A DNA stretch of 64,000 nucleotides from Variovorax sp. V213 (GCF_041154455.1 NZ_AP028664.1:3473001-3537000); one strand, 5' to 3'. Counted from the stretch's first letter, positions 25,332 through 34,341 are shown. Notes: generated by a model not told the origin, from the sequence alone. Numbers and translations are program-made.

Positions 25332-26762
25332 TCAGGAGAAGGAAGATGAAACGGATGCCGGAAGCCGCCCGGCAGCCCACGGTGCGAGCCCCGGCTCGCC
25401 CAGGTCCCAATAAAGGCCCGCCATGATCTGCAGGCCTTCGCGCGCCAGCGGCGCCAGCAGGTGTTCGTTCGGCGCGTGCTGCGCGCACGCCGGGTATGAA
25501 TGCGGCACCCACAGCGTGGGCAGGCCCAGCACGTCGGCGAAGACGTCGTTGGGCAGCGAGCCCGCGAGGTTGGGCAGCAGGTCGACGCGCTGGCTGCTGC
25601 TCTTTTCGATGGAGCGCCGGGCCCAGTCGACCCACGGGTTCTCCACGTCGAGCCGCGTCGCGGCGCCCTCCAGAGTCACCTGCACTTCGACGTGGCCGAA
25701 GCCGTGCGCGTCGAGATGCGCGCGCACGATCTTCGCCAGGCCGCGCCACGGCGTTCCGACCACGAAGCGCAGTTGGCAATGCGCCACCGCCTCGGACGGG
25801 ATCGCATTGACCGGACGCTGCGGCGAACCCGCGCCGAGCGCGAGCACCTCGATGGTGTTCCACGCCACCAGCCGCTCGGCCGGAGTCAGGCCCGGCTCGC
25901 CCCAGCCTTCGTCGAGCGCGGGATCGTCGGCGCCGCCGCCGATGGCGATATCGGCCAGCGCGTCGCGCACGCCCTCGGGAATCGGCGGCGGCCGCAAGGC
26001 CTCGACCAGGACGCGCCCGCGCGCATCCACCAGCGACGCCACGGCATGGCTCAGCACCGTGGCCGGATTGGCAAGCACGCCGCCCCAGTTGCCCGAGTGG
26101 TAGCCCCGCGCCCGGGCGCGCAGCCGCAGGCTGAAATTGACGGCGCCGCGCGAGCCGAGGAACAGCGTGGGCCGCGCGGCGCTCACGCGCGGTCCGTCGC
26201 TGGCGATGAACAGGTCGGCGCGCAGCCGGTCGCGCTGCTGCTCGCACACCGCGTGAAGGCCCGGCGACGCGGCCTCTTCGCCGGTCTCGATGAGCCAGGT
26301 GATGTTGTAGCCCAGGCGCCCGCCCCGCGCGCGCAGCGTGGCCGCCAGCCCGCCGAGCGCAATGGTGTGCTGGCCCTTGTTGTCGGCCGTGCCGCGCCCG
26401 TACCAGCGGTCGCCGCGCACGGTGAGGACCCAGGGCCCGAGGCCTTCCTCCCACTGCGCGTCCTGCCCGCTCACCACGTCGCCGTGGCCATAGCTCAGCA
26501 CGGTGGGCAGTGCAGGATCTTCGATGCGGCGCGCAATCAGGAAGGGGCCGCCGCCGGCCACGGGGTTTTCGACGATTTCGCATGCGAAACCCAGTGCGGC
26601 CAGCGGCGGCACCAGCTCGTCGCGCAGGTAGGCGCCGAGCGCGGGCGTGGCGGCGCCGGTATCGCTCTCGGTGCGAAAGGCGACGCGCCGCTGCAGGTCG
26701 GCAAAGAAGCCGCCGTCGTCGAAATAGGCGGCGGCAGCGGCAAGGCTTTCGGTACGTTGCAT
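25332..26762 (-). CDS. M20 family metallopeptidase
   Basis: 476 residues. The zinc motifs are VLSYGHGDVVSG, then WYGRGTADNKGQHTIAL, then IETGEEAASPGL, with a late His in VPHSYPACAQHAPNEH. M20 enzymes cleave dipeptides or N-acyl amino acids. The start MQRTESLAA was chosen; a second ATG 21 bases upstream is in frame. It heads a two-gene unit with a Bug binding protein and is divergent from a LysR gene that probably controls it. Confidence 0.9.
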   Translation of the reverse strand: MQRTESLAAAAAYFDDGGFFADLQRRVAFRTESDTGAATPALGAYLRDELVPPLAALGFACEIVENPVAGGGPFLIARRIEDPALPTVLSYGHGDVVSGQDAQWEEGLGPWVLTVRGDRWYGRGTADNKGQHTIALGGLAATLRARGGRLGYNITWLIETGEEAASPGLHAVCEQQRDRLRADLFIASDGPRVSAARPTLFLGSRGAVNFSLRLRARARGYHSGNWGGVLANPATVLSHAVASLVDARGRVLVEALRPPPIPEGVRDALADIAIGGGADDPALDEGWGEPGLTPAERLVAWNTIEVLALGAGSPQRPVNAIPSEAVAHCQLRFVVGTPWRGLAKIVRAHLDAHGFGHVEVQVTLEGAATRLDVENPWVDWARRSIEKSSSQRVDLLPNLAGSLPNDVFADVLGLPTLWVPHSYPACAQHAPNEHLLAPLAREGLQIMAGLYWDLGEPGLAPWAAGRLPASVSSSFS

Positions 26763-26813
26763 GAGGGGATTTCCTGTTTCCATCGGGTGCAGCAAGTAAA
26801 AGGCCTGAAGGGC

Positions 26814-26828
26814 GATGCTTCCAGCATC
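26814..26828. promoter_or_regulatory. Inverted repeat in the M20 / LysR divergent promoter
   Basis: GATGCT-TCC-AGCATC, a perfect 6+6 dyad in the 110-base gap between the divergent genes. It is a candidate LysR operator, paired with the dyad at 26846-26860. Confidence 0.45.
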
Positions 26829-26845
26829 ATTTTCGCAAGCTACCA

Positions 26846-26860
26846 TTGCCTTCTAGGCAA
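26846..26860. promoter_or_regulatory. Inverted repeat just upstream of the LysR gene
   Basis: TTGCCT-TCT-AGGCAA, a perfect 6+6 dyad ending 12 bases before the LysR start codon. Its position fits autorepression. It has the same spacer length as the dyad 18 bases away but different arms. Confidence 0.45.
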
Positions 26861-26872
26861 GGCTCGACTCCC

Positions 26873-27820
26873 ATGACACCACCGCTCCTCAGCATTCCGA
26901 TGCGCCATTTCCTGGAGGTGGCGCGCAGCGGCTCGGTCAGCCAGGCGGCCGCGCGGCTGTTCGTGGCCTCATCGGCGGTCAGTCGCCAGATCGCCAAGCT
27001 CGAAGACAGCCTGGGCACGCCCCTGTTCGAGCGCCACGCCAGGGGCATGGCGCTCACCGCGGCCGGCGAGCGGCTCGCGGCGCATTTGCGCAATGCGCAG
27101 CTCGACATCGAGCAGGTCATCGAGCAGGTGCGCGACCTCGGCGGCCGCAGCGCGCACCGCATCCGCATGGCGTGCACCGAAGGGTTTGCGGCGCACTTCA
27201 TGCCGCAGGTCATGCGCAGCTTCGAGTCGGCGCACCCGGGCACGCAGCTCGAACTCCACGTGGGCTCGCCCGACGGCGCAAGCGCGCTGCTCGCGCGCGG
27301 CGAGGCCGACATCGCCCTGAAATACGTTGTGGCCCCGGAGCCCGGGCTGAAGATCGAGCACTCGGCCAATGCGCCGGTATTCGCGGTGCTGCGCCCCGAC
27401 CATCCGCTGGCGCGGCAACGCGTGGTGTCGGTGGCGGACGCGGTGCGCTATCCGCTCGCCGTGGGCGACAAGGGCGTGACGGCGCGGCAGCTGTTCGACC
27501 AGGCGTGCAGCCTGCAGGGCCTGCAGTACCGCGCGATCTTCGTCAGCAACTTTTCATCGGTGCTGCTGCCGCTCCTGCGTACGCCGGACGTGATGCTTTC
27601 GGGACATCTCACGGTCACGCACCTCATCGATGCGGGCACGGTGGTGGCACGCCCGTTTGCCGAGGCGCCGCTGCAGCAGCGGCAGCTGCAGGTGCTGGCG
27701 CTCGAAGGCCGCACGCTCACGCCGCTGGCACAAGAGTTCGTACAACACCTGGTGCATGCCATTGCCAGCGCGGGCCGGCGCAAGCTGGGCCACGCGCGCT
27801 CCAGTGCACCCGCGGCGTGA
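26873..27820 (+). CDS. LysR family transcriptional regulator
   Basis: 315 residues. The helix-turn-helix is MRHFLEVARSGSVSQAAARL then VASSAVSRQIAKLEDSLG, followed by FERHARGMALTAAGERL. The inducer-binding domain follows. The start was placed at MTPPLLSIPMRHF. It is divergent from the M20 peptidase and Bug unit, its likely targets. Confidence 0.92.
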   Translation: MTPPLLSIPMRHFLEVARSGSVSQAAARLFVASSAVSRQIAKLEDSLGTPLFERHARGMALTAAGERLAAHLRNAQLDIEQVIEQVRDLGGRSAHRIRMACTEGFAAHFMPQVMRSFESAHPGTQLELHVGSPDGASALLARGEADIALKYVVAPEPGLKIEHSANAPVFAVLRPDHPLARQRVVSVADAVRYPLAVGDKGVTARQLFDQACSLQGLQYRAIFVSNFSSVLLPLLRTPDVMLSGHLTVTHLIDAGTVVARPFAEAPLQQRQLQVLALEGRTLTPLAQEFVQHLVHAIASAGRRKLGHARSSAPAA

Positions 27821-27823
27821 GCT

Positions 27824-28489
27824 TCAGCGGCCCAGGGCGTTGATGTCCGCCGGGTCGAGCAGCACCTTCGGCGCACCGTGCCGCGCCACGGCCAACATCG
27901 CCCGGCCCACCTTCTCGGTCGTCGTCACCTTGTCGGGCCACAGCCGGTACGCGAGTCCCAGCACCGGCTTGAGCACCATGATCGCGGCCTGGTAGAGCGG
28001 CGTCTTCGAACGCACGCCGTGCATCGGCTGGATCATGCCGGGACGGAACATGTAGGCGGCCTTGAACGGCAGCTTCAGCAAGGCGTTTTCGGTGGCGCCC
28101 TTCACGCGCGCCCACATGCTGCTGCCGCGCTCGCTGCTGTCGGTGCCGGCTCCCGTCACATAGGTGAAGGTCATTTCCGGATTGAGCCGCGCGAGCACCG
28201 TGGCCGCGGCCATCGTGAGTTCGTAGGTGATGCGCTTGTAGTCGGCCTCTTTCATGCCGACCGACGACACGCCGAGGCAGAAGAAGCAGGCATCGAAGCC
28301 CTGCAATTGAGGCTCGAAGGCGCTGTAGTCGTACATGTCTTTGATCACCACCTCCTGCAGCTTCGGGTGCTGCTGCCCGGTGGCATTGCGGCCGACCGCG
28401 ACGACGCGGTCCACGTCGGGCGCGAGCAGGCATTCGCGCAGCACGCCCTGCCCCACCATGCCGGTGGCGCCAAAGATCAGGATGTTCAT
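27824..28489 (-). CDS. NAD(P)-binding atypical short-chain reductase-like protein (HTATIP2/NmrA-like)
   Basis: 221 residues. It begins MNILIFGATGMVGQGVLRECL, a GxxGxxG nucleotide-binding turn, and has CFFCLGVSSVGM and YVTGAGTDSSERG. It lacks the classical YxxxK of short-chain dehydrogenases, as in HTATIP2-like proteins. The catalytic role is uncertain. It is convergent with the LysR gene (4 bases) and follows a thioredoxin-like gene by 13 bases. Confidence 0.85.
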   Translation of the reverse strand: MNILIFGATGMVGQGVLRECLLAPDVDRVVAVGRNATGQQHPKLQEVVIKDMYDYSAFEPQLQGFDACFFCLGVSSVGMKEADYKRITYELTMAAATVLARLNPEMTFTYVTGAGTDSSERGSSMWARVKGATENALLKLPFKAAYMFRPGMIQPMHGVRSKTPLYQAAIMVLKPVLGLAYRLWPDKVTTTEKVGRAMLAVARHGAPKVLLDPADINALGR

Positions 28490-28502
28490 GGGCAGGGCGC
28501 GG

Positions 28503-28886
28503 TCAGACCGCGAATTCGGCGGGACGCTTCTCGAGCACCGCCAGCAGCAGGTCGACGTCGAGGCTGGAAGGCTGTGGCGGCTGCAGCGCGCCGAGCATGC
28601 GCGACAGCGTCTCGGCATGCGGCAGCAGCGGGCCCAGAAAGCGGGTGCCGTCGGCGCCGGCAATCAACAGCGTCGGAAAGGTCTCGACGTCGAAGGCATC
28701 GGCAATCTCGGCGTGGTCTTCGATATCGACCCAGGCAAAGCGGAATTGCGGATGCGCCCGCGCCACCTGCTCGAGCAGCGGCCGGTAGTCGCGGCAGGTG
28801 CCACACCATTCGGCGCACAGGCACACGACCCACGGCGCATCGCGGGCCGGCTCGGCAGATTCGGGGGCGGCGGGAAGAGCGCTCAA
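28503..28886 (-). CDS. Thioredoxin family protein
   Basis: 127 residues. The redox motif is CAEWCGTCRDY (C-G-T-C), followed by FAWVDIEDHAEIADAFDVETFPTLLI, which matches the thioredoxin fold including the cis-Pro. There is no signal peptide, so it is cytoplasmic. A C-terminal extension of about 30 residues follows the fold. It probably reduces disulfides; the partner is unknown. Confidence 0.9.
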   Translation of the reverse strand: MSALPAAPESAEPARDAPWVVCLCAEWCGTCRDYRPLLEQVARAHPQFRFAWVDIEDHAEIADAFDVETFPTLLIAGADGTRFLGPLLPHAETLSRMLGALQPPQPSSLDVDLLLAVLEKRPAEFAV

Positions 28887-28987
28887 AGCTGATGCGGTGA
28901 AGGTGTGAATACGGAGCCGGGATGGTCCGGCGGGAAGGTCGTGGCTATTATGGACAAAGCGCTCCCGGCGCTCAGGAGGCTCGCACG

Positions 28988-29326
28988 ATGAACACCACGA
29001 CTGCCCCGGAATCTGCCGTCGATCCGCGCCGTTTCAAGAGCTTCGCGGAGTTCTATCCGTTCTACCTGACCGAGCACGCCAACCGCACCTGCCGGCGCCT
29101 GCACTTCGTCGGATCGACGATTTCGCTGCTGTGCCTGGTGGCGCTGATCGTCACGCTCAACCCGCTCTGGCTCCTGGCCGGGCTGGTCGCGGGTTACGGC
29201 TTTGCCTGGATCGGACACTTCGGCTTCGAGAAGAACAGGCCCGCGTCGTTCAAGCGGCCGCTCTACAGTTTCATGGGCGACTGGGCGATGTACCGCGACA
29301 TCTGGTTGGGCAGAGTGAAGATCTGA
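28988..29326 (+). CDS. Mpo1-like family protein (DUF962)
   Basis: 112 residues. It has the family core FAEFYPFYLTEHANRTCRRL then HFVGS, two hydrophobic segments (ISLLCLVALIVTL, LWLLAGLVAGYGFAWIGHF), and FEKNRPASFKRPLYSFMGD. The histidines in EHANR, LHFVG and IGHFGFE are the conserved metal-ligand positions. Yeast Mpo1 is an iron-dependent dioxygenase of fatty acid alpha-oxidation; the bacterial role is not established. The start was chosen at MNTTTAPES after an AGGAGG-like sequence. Confidence 0.88.
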   Translation: MNTTTAPESAVDPRRFKSFAEFYPFYLTEHANRTCRRLHFVGSTISLLCLVALIVTLNPLWLLAGLVAGYGFAWIGHFGFEKNRPASFKRPLYSFMGDWAMYRDIWLGRVKI

Positions 29327-29332
29327 CCGCTA

Positions 29333-30532
29333 TTAGATCAATAGCACGTCACCCAGACGCAGCGAATGCAGCGGGCCTTTTTGCCACAGGTCTTCGAGCG
29401 GCTCGGCGCGCGGCATCAACAGCTCCCTGAGAAGCGGCTCGATGGGCGTGGAGGGGTCCGCCAGCAGCACGTAGCGCGGGTCCTCGTCGGCGGTCTCTTC
29501 GGCAAGCGGCGCGATCCAGTCGAGCGCCACCAGTGTTTCGAGCACCGGCACCAGCTGCAGGGTGTCGATCCGCATGCGCGTGACGAGTTCGGCGGCGCCC
29601 ATGCCCTTGGCCGGCGTGGCGCGCGCCCGCGCCAGGTGCTGCAGCACTTCCATGGCCAGCTGCAGCGGCCATCCGGCCCGGCCGCCGCGGCGCGCAACGC
29701 CGGTCAAGAGGCTCGGCAGGTAGGCCGCGATGACTGCGCCGAGCAGCACGATGACCCAGGCCACGTAGATCCACACGAGCAGGATCGGCACCGTGGCAAA
29801 GGCGCCGTAGAGCACCGAATAGGTCGGCACCAGGCTCAGGTAGTAACCCAGCACGCGCTTGGCAATTTCGATGGCGGCCGCCACGAAGATGCCGCCGGCC
29901 CAGGCGTGCGACCAGCGCACGTTGGTGTTCGGCACGTAGTGGTAGAGCGAGGCCATGCCGCCCGCGAGCAGCACGATCTCGAAGGTGTCGAAGAACAGCT
30001 TGAGGATGCTTCCGCCCACCACGTCGCGCGACGCGGCGAACACGTATGAGGTGGTCGAGAGGCTCACCGCCAGGATCAGCGGGCCGAGCGTGATGGCGGC
30101 CCAGTAGATCAGCACGCGCTGCGCAAAAGGCCGGGGCGAACGCACGCGCCAGATGTTGTTGAGGGTCTTGTCGATGGTGAGGATCAGCGCAATGGCGGTG
30201 ATCAGGAGCACCACCAGGCCCGCGATGCCCAGGCCGCCGGCCTTGCTCGAGAACTGGTTCAGGTAGCCCAGCACCTGGCGTGCGATGTTGTCGGGAATCA
30301 GGCTCTCGATGAGCCAGCGCTGCAGCCGCCCCTGCAGCTTGGCGAACATCGGGAACACGGTAAAAAGCGCCAGCGCCACCGTGAAGAACGGCACCATGGC
30401 GATGGTGGTGGTGAAGGTGAGGCTGCTGGCCGTCAGGCCGAGCCGGTCTTCCCGGAAACGCTCGCCCAGCACCGCGGCGGTGTTGCCCCACGGAAAGCGC
30501 GAAAGATCCCTCCAGAGCTGACGACGATTCAT
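29333..30532 (-). CDS. YihY/virulence factor BrkB family inner-membrane protein
   Basis: 399 residues. Six hydrophobic spans are visible between about residues 30 and 270, with LTASSLTFTTTIAMVPFFTV at the start and the conserved ALYHYVPN-like segment SLYHYVPNTNVRWSHAWAGG. A cytoplasmic C-terminal region of about 120 residues with a winged-helix look (MRIDTLQLVPVLETLVALDWI) follows. Earlier claims that YihY is RNase BN have been withdrawn; it is a membrane protein of unclear function. The start is MNRRQLWRDLSRFPW. Confidence 0.9.
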   Translation of the reverse strand: MNRRQLWRDLSRFPWGNTAAVLGERFREDRLGLTASSLTFTTTIAMVPFFTVALALFTVFPMFAKLQGRLQRWLIESLIPDNIARQVLGYLNQFSSKAGGLGIAGLVVLLITAIALILTIDKTLNNIWRVRSPRPFAQRVLIYWAAITLGPLILAVSLSTTSYVFAASRDVVGGSILKLFFDTFEIVLLAGGMASLYHYVPNTNVRWSHAWAGGIFVAAAIEIAKRVLGYYLSLVPTYSVLYGAFATVPILLVWIYVAWVIVLLGAVIAAYLPSLLTGVARRGGRAGWPLQLAMEVLQHLARARATPAKGMGAAELVTRMRIDTLQLVPVLETLVALDWIAPLAEETADEDPRYVLLADPSTPIEPLLRELLMPRAEPLEDLWQKGPLHSLRLGDVLLI

Positions 30533-30565
30533 GGCCGGTATCATAAGAACCCGAACCCTCTTCTC

Positions 30566-30602
30566 GTCTTCGCACGCTTCGTGTCGCCAGTTCCGCGGTG
30601 TT
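30566..30602 (+). repeat. Deleted remnant of the intergenic repeat
   Basis: The stretch joins the left end of the repeat (GTCTTCGC...CTTCGTGTCGC) directly to its right end (GTTCCGCGGTGTT), compared with 50969-51063. The hairpin-forming middle is missing. It lies just before a DUF2069 gene. Confidence 0.5.
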
Positions 30603-30608
30603 CAATCC

Positions 30609-31016
30609 ATGCAAACCTTCACACCGCACGCCTCTTCTTCCGTCAGCGCCACCCGATGGCTTGCCGTGGGCAGCCTCGCCGGACTCATCGTGCTGGGCCT
30701 GGCCTGGGAGCTGTGGCTGGCGCCGCTGCGGCCGGGCGGCTCGCTGCTGGCGCTCAAGGTGCTGCCGCTTGTCATTCCGCTTGCGGGGCTCTACAAGAAC
30801 CGCATGTACACCTACCGCTGGGTCAGCCTGATGATCTGGCTCTATTTCACCGAGGGCGTGGTGCGCGCCTGGAGCGACACCAACGGCGTGGGCCAGGTGC
30901 TCGCGCTCATCGAGGTGCTGCTGTGCCTCGCGCTCTTCACGGCCTGCGCATTGCACGTCCGGCTGCGCCTGCGCAATGCCAAGGCGGCCCGCCAACTGGA
31001 GGCTTCCACCCAATGA
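30609..31016 (+). CDS. DUF2069 membrane protein
   Basis: 135 residues with four hydrophobic spans (WLAVGSLAGLIVLGLAWELWL, ALKVLPLVIPLAGLY, VSLMIWLYFTEGVVRAW, LALIEVLLCLALFTACALHV). The segment YKNRMYTYRWVSLMIWLYF is the family signature. Function unknown. Its stop overlaps the start of the FAD-linked oxidase. Confidence 0.85.
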   Translation: MQTFTPHASSSVSATRWLAVGSLAGLIVLGLAWELWLAPLRPGGSLLALKVLPLVIPLAGLYKNRMYTYRWVSLMIWLYFTEGVVRAWSDTNGVGQVLALIEVLLCLALFTACALHVRLRLRNAKAARQLEASTQ

Positions 31017-32440
31017 CGACTTCTTCTCCCCTGATCGACCAGCTGCGCGCCATCGTGGGTGCACAGCACGTGCTGAACGAAGGCGATCTCACCGCCTACG
31101 AACAAGACTGGCGCAAGCGCGCGCGCGGCAAATCGCTGGCCGTGGTGCGGCCCGCCAATGCGCGCCAGGTGGCCGACGTGGTCAAGGCCTGCGCCGCGGC
31201 CGGCACGGCCATCGTGCCGCAAGGCGGCAACACCGGCCTGGCCGTGGGCTCCATTCCCGACGACAGCGGCACGCAGGTGGTGCTGAGCCTGCAGCGGCTG
31301 AACGCGATTCGAAGCGTCGATGCCGCCAACCTCACGATGACCGTGGAGGCCGGCTGCATCCTGCAGACCCTGCAGGAGACGGCCGAGAAGCAGGGCTACC
31401 TGTTTCCGCTGAGCCTTGCGGCCGAAGGCAGCTGCACCATCGGCGGCAACCTGGCCACCAACGCCGGCGGCACGCAGGTGGTCCGCTACGGCAATACGCG
31501 CGAGCTGTGCCTGGGCCTCGAAGTGGTCACGCCGCAGGGCGAGATCTGGGAAGGCACCAGCGGCCTGCGCAAGGACAACACCGGCTACGACCTGCGCGAC
31601 CTGATGATCGGCAGCGAAGGCACGCTGGGCATCATCACCGCGGCGACGATGAAGCTCTACCCGCTGCCCGCGGCGCAGCTCACGGCCTGGGCCGCGGTGC
31701 CCTCGCTCGATCACGCGGTGACGCTGCTGGGCCTCGCCCACAAGCAGCTGGGCTCGGGCCTCACCGGCTTCGAGGTGATGGGCAGGTTTGCGCTGAGCCT
31801 GGTCGACAAGCACATGCCGCAACTGCGCGTGCCCTTCATCGGCGATGAAGCCGTGCCGTACTGCGTGCTGCTCGAGAACTCCGACAGCGAATCCGAAGAC
31901 CATGCGCGCGCACGCTTCGAGGCGCTGCTCGAAACCGCCTTCGAAGACGGCTGCGTAACCGATGCGGTGGTGGCCGAGAACCTCGCGCAGGCGCACCAGC
32001 TCTGGCATATCCGCGAGAGCATTCCGCTCGCACAGGCCGAAGAGGGCCTGAACATCAAGCACGACATCTCGATTCCCGTGTCGCGCATTCCGGCCTTCGT
32101 GGCGGAAACCGATGCCCTGCTGGCGCGCGAGATCGCCGGTGTGCGGCTGGTGAACTTCGGCCACCTGGGCGACGGCAACCTGCACTACAACGTGCAGGCG
32201 CCCGAGAACATCGACACCAAGGCCTTCCTGAAGAACGAGGAAGAGCGCATCAACACGCTGGTGTACGACGCGGTCGAGAAGTTCGGCGGCTCGTTCTCGG
32301 CCGAGCACGGCGTGGGGTCGCTCAAGGTCGACAAGCTCGAGAAGCACAAGTCGCCGGTGGCGCTGGAAATGATGCGCGCGATCAAGCGCGGGCTCGATCC
32401 CAAGAACATCCTCAACCCGGGCCGTGTGATCCGGGTCTAG
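31013..32440 (+). CDS. FAD-binding oxidase (GlcD / D-lactate dehydrogenase-like)
   Basis: 475 residues. The PCMH-type FAD domain includes VVPQGGNTGLAVGS-like IVPQGGNTGLAVGS, GYLFPLSLAAEGSCTIGGN and NTGYDLRDLMIGSEGTLGI. The C-terminal substrate domain ends with VNFGHLGDGNLHYNV, FSAEHGVGSLKVDKL and DPKNILNPGRVI. Family members oxidise D-lactate, glycolate or D-2-hydroxyglutarate; the sequence does not decide which. No GlcE or GlcF gene follows, which argues against a classical three-subunit glycolate oxidase. Confidence 0.9.
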   Translation: MTTSSPLIDQLRAIVGAQHVLNEGDLTAYEQDWRKRARGKSLAVVRPANARQVADVVKACAAAGTAIVPQGGNTGLAVGSIPDDSGTQVVLSLQRLNAIRSVDAANLTMTVEAGCILQTLQETAEKQGYLFPLSLAAEGSCTIGGNLATNAGGTQVVRYGNTRELCLGLEVVTPQGEIWEGTSGLRKDNTGYDLRDLMIGSEGTLGIITAATMKLYPLPAAQLTAWAAVPSLDHAVTLLGLAHKQLGSGLTGFEVMGRFALSLVDKHMPQLRVPFIGDEAVPYCVLLENSDSESEDHARARFEALLETAFEDGCVTDAVVAENLAQAHQLWHIRESIPLAQAEEGLNIKHDISIPVSRIPAFVAETDALLAREIAGVRLVNFGHLGDGNLHYNVQAPENIDTKAFLKNEEERINTLVYDAVEKFGGSFSAEHGVGSLKVDKLEKHKSPVALEMMRAIKRGLDPKNILNPGRVIRV

Positions 32441-32488
32441 GAACTTAAAATTCGAATCACCCCCACCGAGCCAGACGCGAACCCTTCC

Positions 32489-33331
32489 ATGACATCCACG
32501 CCCGTGCGCCCCATCCGCTCCCAGTACGAAGACTTCATGCGCCATGTGGACACCCATGGCGTCCACAAGAGCGACCGCACGGGCACGGGCACCAAGAGCG
32601 TGTTCGGCCACCAGATGCGTTTCGACCTGAACGAAGGCTTTCCGCTGGTGACCACGAAGAAGGTGCACCTGCGGTCCATCATCCAGGAGCTGCTGTGGTT
32701 CTTGACCGGCTCCAGCAACAACAACTGGCTCAAGGAGCGCGGCGTCACCATCTGGGACGAATGGGCGCGCGAGGACGGCGACCTGGGCCCCGTGTACGGC
32801 GTGCAATGGCGCAGCTGGCCCACGCCCGACGGCGGCCACGTCGACCAGATCTCCGAAGTCATCAAGACCCTGAAGACCAACCCCGATTCGCGCCGCATCA
32901 TCGTCAGTGCATGGAACGTGGCTGAGCTCTCGAAGATGGCGCTCATGCCCTGCCATGCGTTCTTCCAGTTCTACGTGGCGCCGCCGCAGGCGCCGGGCGA
33001 GCGCGGCAAGCTCAGCTGCCAGCTCTACCAGCGCAGCGCCGACATCTTCCTTGGCGTGCCCTTCAACATCGCGAGCTATGCGCTGCTCACGCACATGATG
33101 GCGCAGCAGTGCGATCTCGACGTCGGCGACTTCATCTGGACTGGCGGCGACTGCCACATCTACAGCAACCACGCCGAACAGGTGGCGCTGCAACTGAGCC
33201 GTGCGCCCTACCCGTATCCCACGCTCCACATCAAGCGCAAGCCGGCCTCGATCTTCGACTACCAGTACGAAGACTTCGAAGTGCTCGACTACAAGCACCA
33301 CGAGGCCATCAAGGCGCCCGTGGCGGTGTGA
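32489..33331 (+). CDS. thyA: Thymidylate synthase
   Basis: 280 residues. It makes dTMP from dUMP using methylene-tetrahydrofolate. The catalytic Cys is in LMPCHAFFQFYV. The dUMP-binding region SCQLYQRSADIFLGVPFN, the N-terminal DRTGTGT and the C-terminal FDYQYEDFEVLDY are all present. Slightly longer than the E. coli protein (264), with a proline-rich insert after HAFFQF. It is followed directly by folA, the usual partner that regenerates tetrahydrofolate. Confidence 0.98.
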   Translation: MTSTPVRPIRSQYEDFMRHVDTHGVHKSDRTGTGTKSVFGHQMRFDLNEGFPLVTTKKVHLRSIIQELLWFLTGSSNNNWLKERGVTIWDEWAREDGDLGPVYGVQWRSWPTPDGGHVDQISEVIKTLKTNPDSRRIIVSAWNVAELSKMALMPCHAFFQFYVAPPQAPGERGKLSCQLYQRSADIFLGVPFNIASYALLTHMMAQQCDLDVGDFIWTGGDCHIYSNHAEQVALQLSRAPYPYPTLHIKRKPASIFDYQYEDFEVLDYKHHEAIKAPVAV

Positions 33332-33348
33332 GCAGACCATTCGGCCTC

Positions 33349-33870
33349 ATGACGACACCGCGCATCAACCTCATCTTTGCCCGCGCCGCCAACGGCGTGA
33401 TCGGGGCCAACGGCACCATGCCCTGGCACCTGCCCGAAGACCTGGCGCACTTCAAGCAAACGACCGGCGGCGCACCGGTCATCATGGGCCGCAAGACCTG
33501 GGACTCGCTGCCGCCGCGGTTCCGGCCGCTGCCGGGCCGGCGGAACATCGTCGTCACGCGACAGGACGATTGGAATGCCGACGGCGCGCAGCGCGCGGGC
33601 AGCCTGCAGGAGGCGCTCTCGCTGTGCGAAGAATCGCAAGTGCCCGATGTATGGATCATCGGCGGCGCGCAGATCTATGCCGAAGCCGAGCCGCTGGCAC
33701 AGCAGGCCGTCGTCACCGAGATCGCGCGCGACTACGAAGGCGATGCGCATGCGCCCCAACTCCACCCCTCCGCGTGGCGTGAAACGGATCGTGAATCGCA
33801 CGTCTCGGCCAGGGAAGGCTTGAATTACAGCTTCGTGACCTACGAACGCATCGGGTCATCGAATGCATGA
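33349..33870 (+). CDS. folA: Dihydrofolate reductase
   Basis: 173 residues. NADPH-dependent reduction of dihydrofolate to tetrahydrofolate. Signature segments are ANGVIGANGTMPWHLPEDLAHFK, VIMGRKTWDSLP, RRNIVVTRQ and IIGGAQIYAEA. The acidic active residue is the Glu in HLPEDL. It lies 17 bases downstream of thyA. A 228-base gap with only a short GCGGATTTTTCCGC hairpin follows before the next gene. Confidence 0.97.
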   Translation: MTTPRINLIFARAANGVIGANGTMPWHLPEDLAHFKQTTGGAPVIMGRKTWDSLPPRFRPLPGRRNIVVTRQDDWNADGAQRAGSLQEALSLCEESQVPDVWIIGGAQIYAEAEPLAQQAVVTEIARDYEGDAHAPQLHPSAWRETDRESHVSAREGLNYSFVTYERIGSSNA

Positions 33871-34098
33871 GCGGTAACGCGGCGTAGCGCCCACTATCGC
33901 ACCAACGGCATGCCGATACCGGTAACCAGCGGAGACACCGCAACCGGCCTGATCTGAAAACCGGCACCTTCGTTTCCGGCGGCCTCGATCGAGGAACACT
34001 TCGGTACACATGCAAAAGTAATGCGGGCTGAAGGGACTAGGCAGAACCGCGGATTTTTCCGCAAAATGCTCGTCCATATCTAGACAAGGAGACGGCTC

Positions 34099-34341
34099 AT
34101 GTCCATGGAGTTTCTTCGGGTCCTCGCCGAGCAGAGATTGCCATACGTCGTCCACACGCCAGCCGACATCGACAGGCTGCGCGTGCTGCGGGCCGCCGAG
34201 CTGGTGACCGCGTTCATTCCCCCCTCCACCAGCCACGCGCCCGACGATCGTGCGATCCGTCATCTCGCCCAGGTGGAATCGATCACCGCCAAGGGCAAGC
34301 TGGCGCTGAACAAAGCCACCTCGGCCTTCATCGAACTCTGA
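34099..34341 (+). CDS. Small protein of unknown function
   Basis: 80 residues, preceded by AAGGAGA seven to eight bases before the ATG. The sequence is MSMEFLRVLAEQRLPYVVHT followed by a mixed helical region with VESITAKGKLALNKA. There is no signal peptide or membrane span. I do not recognise a family. The composition and ribosome site support it as a real gene. It is convergent with ligD. Confidence 0.6.
   Translation: MSMEFLRVLAEQRLPYVVHTPADIDRLRVLRAAELVTAFIPPSTSHAPDDRAIRHLAQVESITAKGKLALNKATSAFIEL

Noticed and set aside
29329..29345. GCTATT-AGATC-AATAGC inverted repeat at the YihY stop as a terminator
   Set aside because: The stem is short and AT-rich, with no T-run, and the convergent stops leave no room for a typical terminator.
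30842..33340. A long open frame on the minus strand (over 800 codons) across the oxidase and thyA
   Set aside because: It is antisense to two clear genes and has the His/Asp/Ala/Val-rich composition of a shadow frame in GC-rich DNA.
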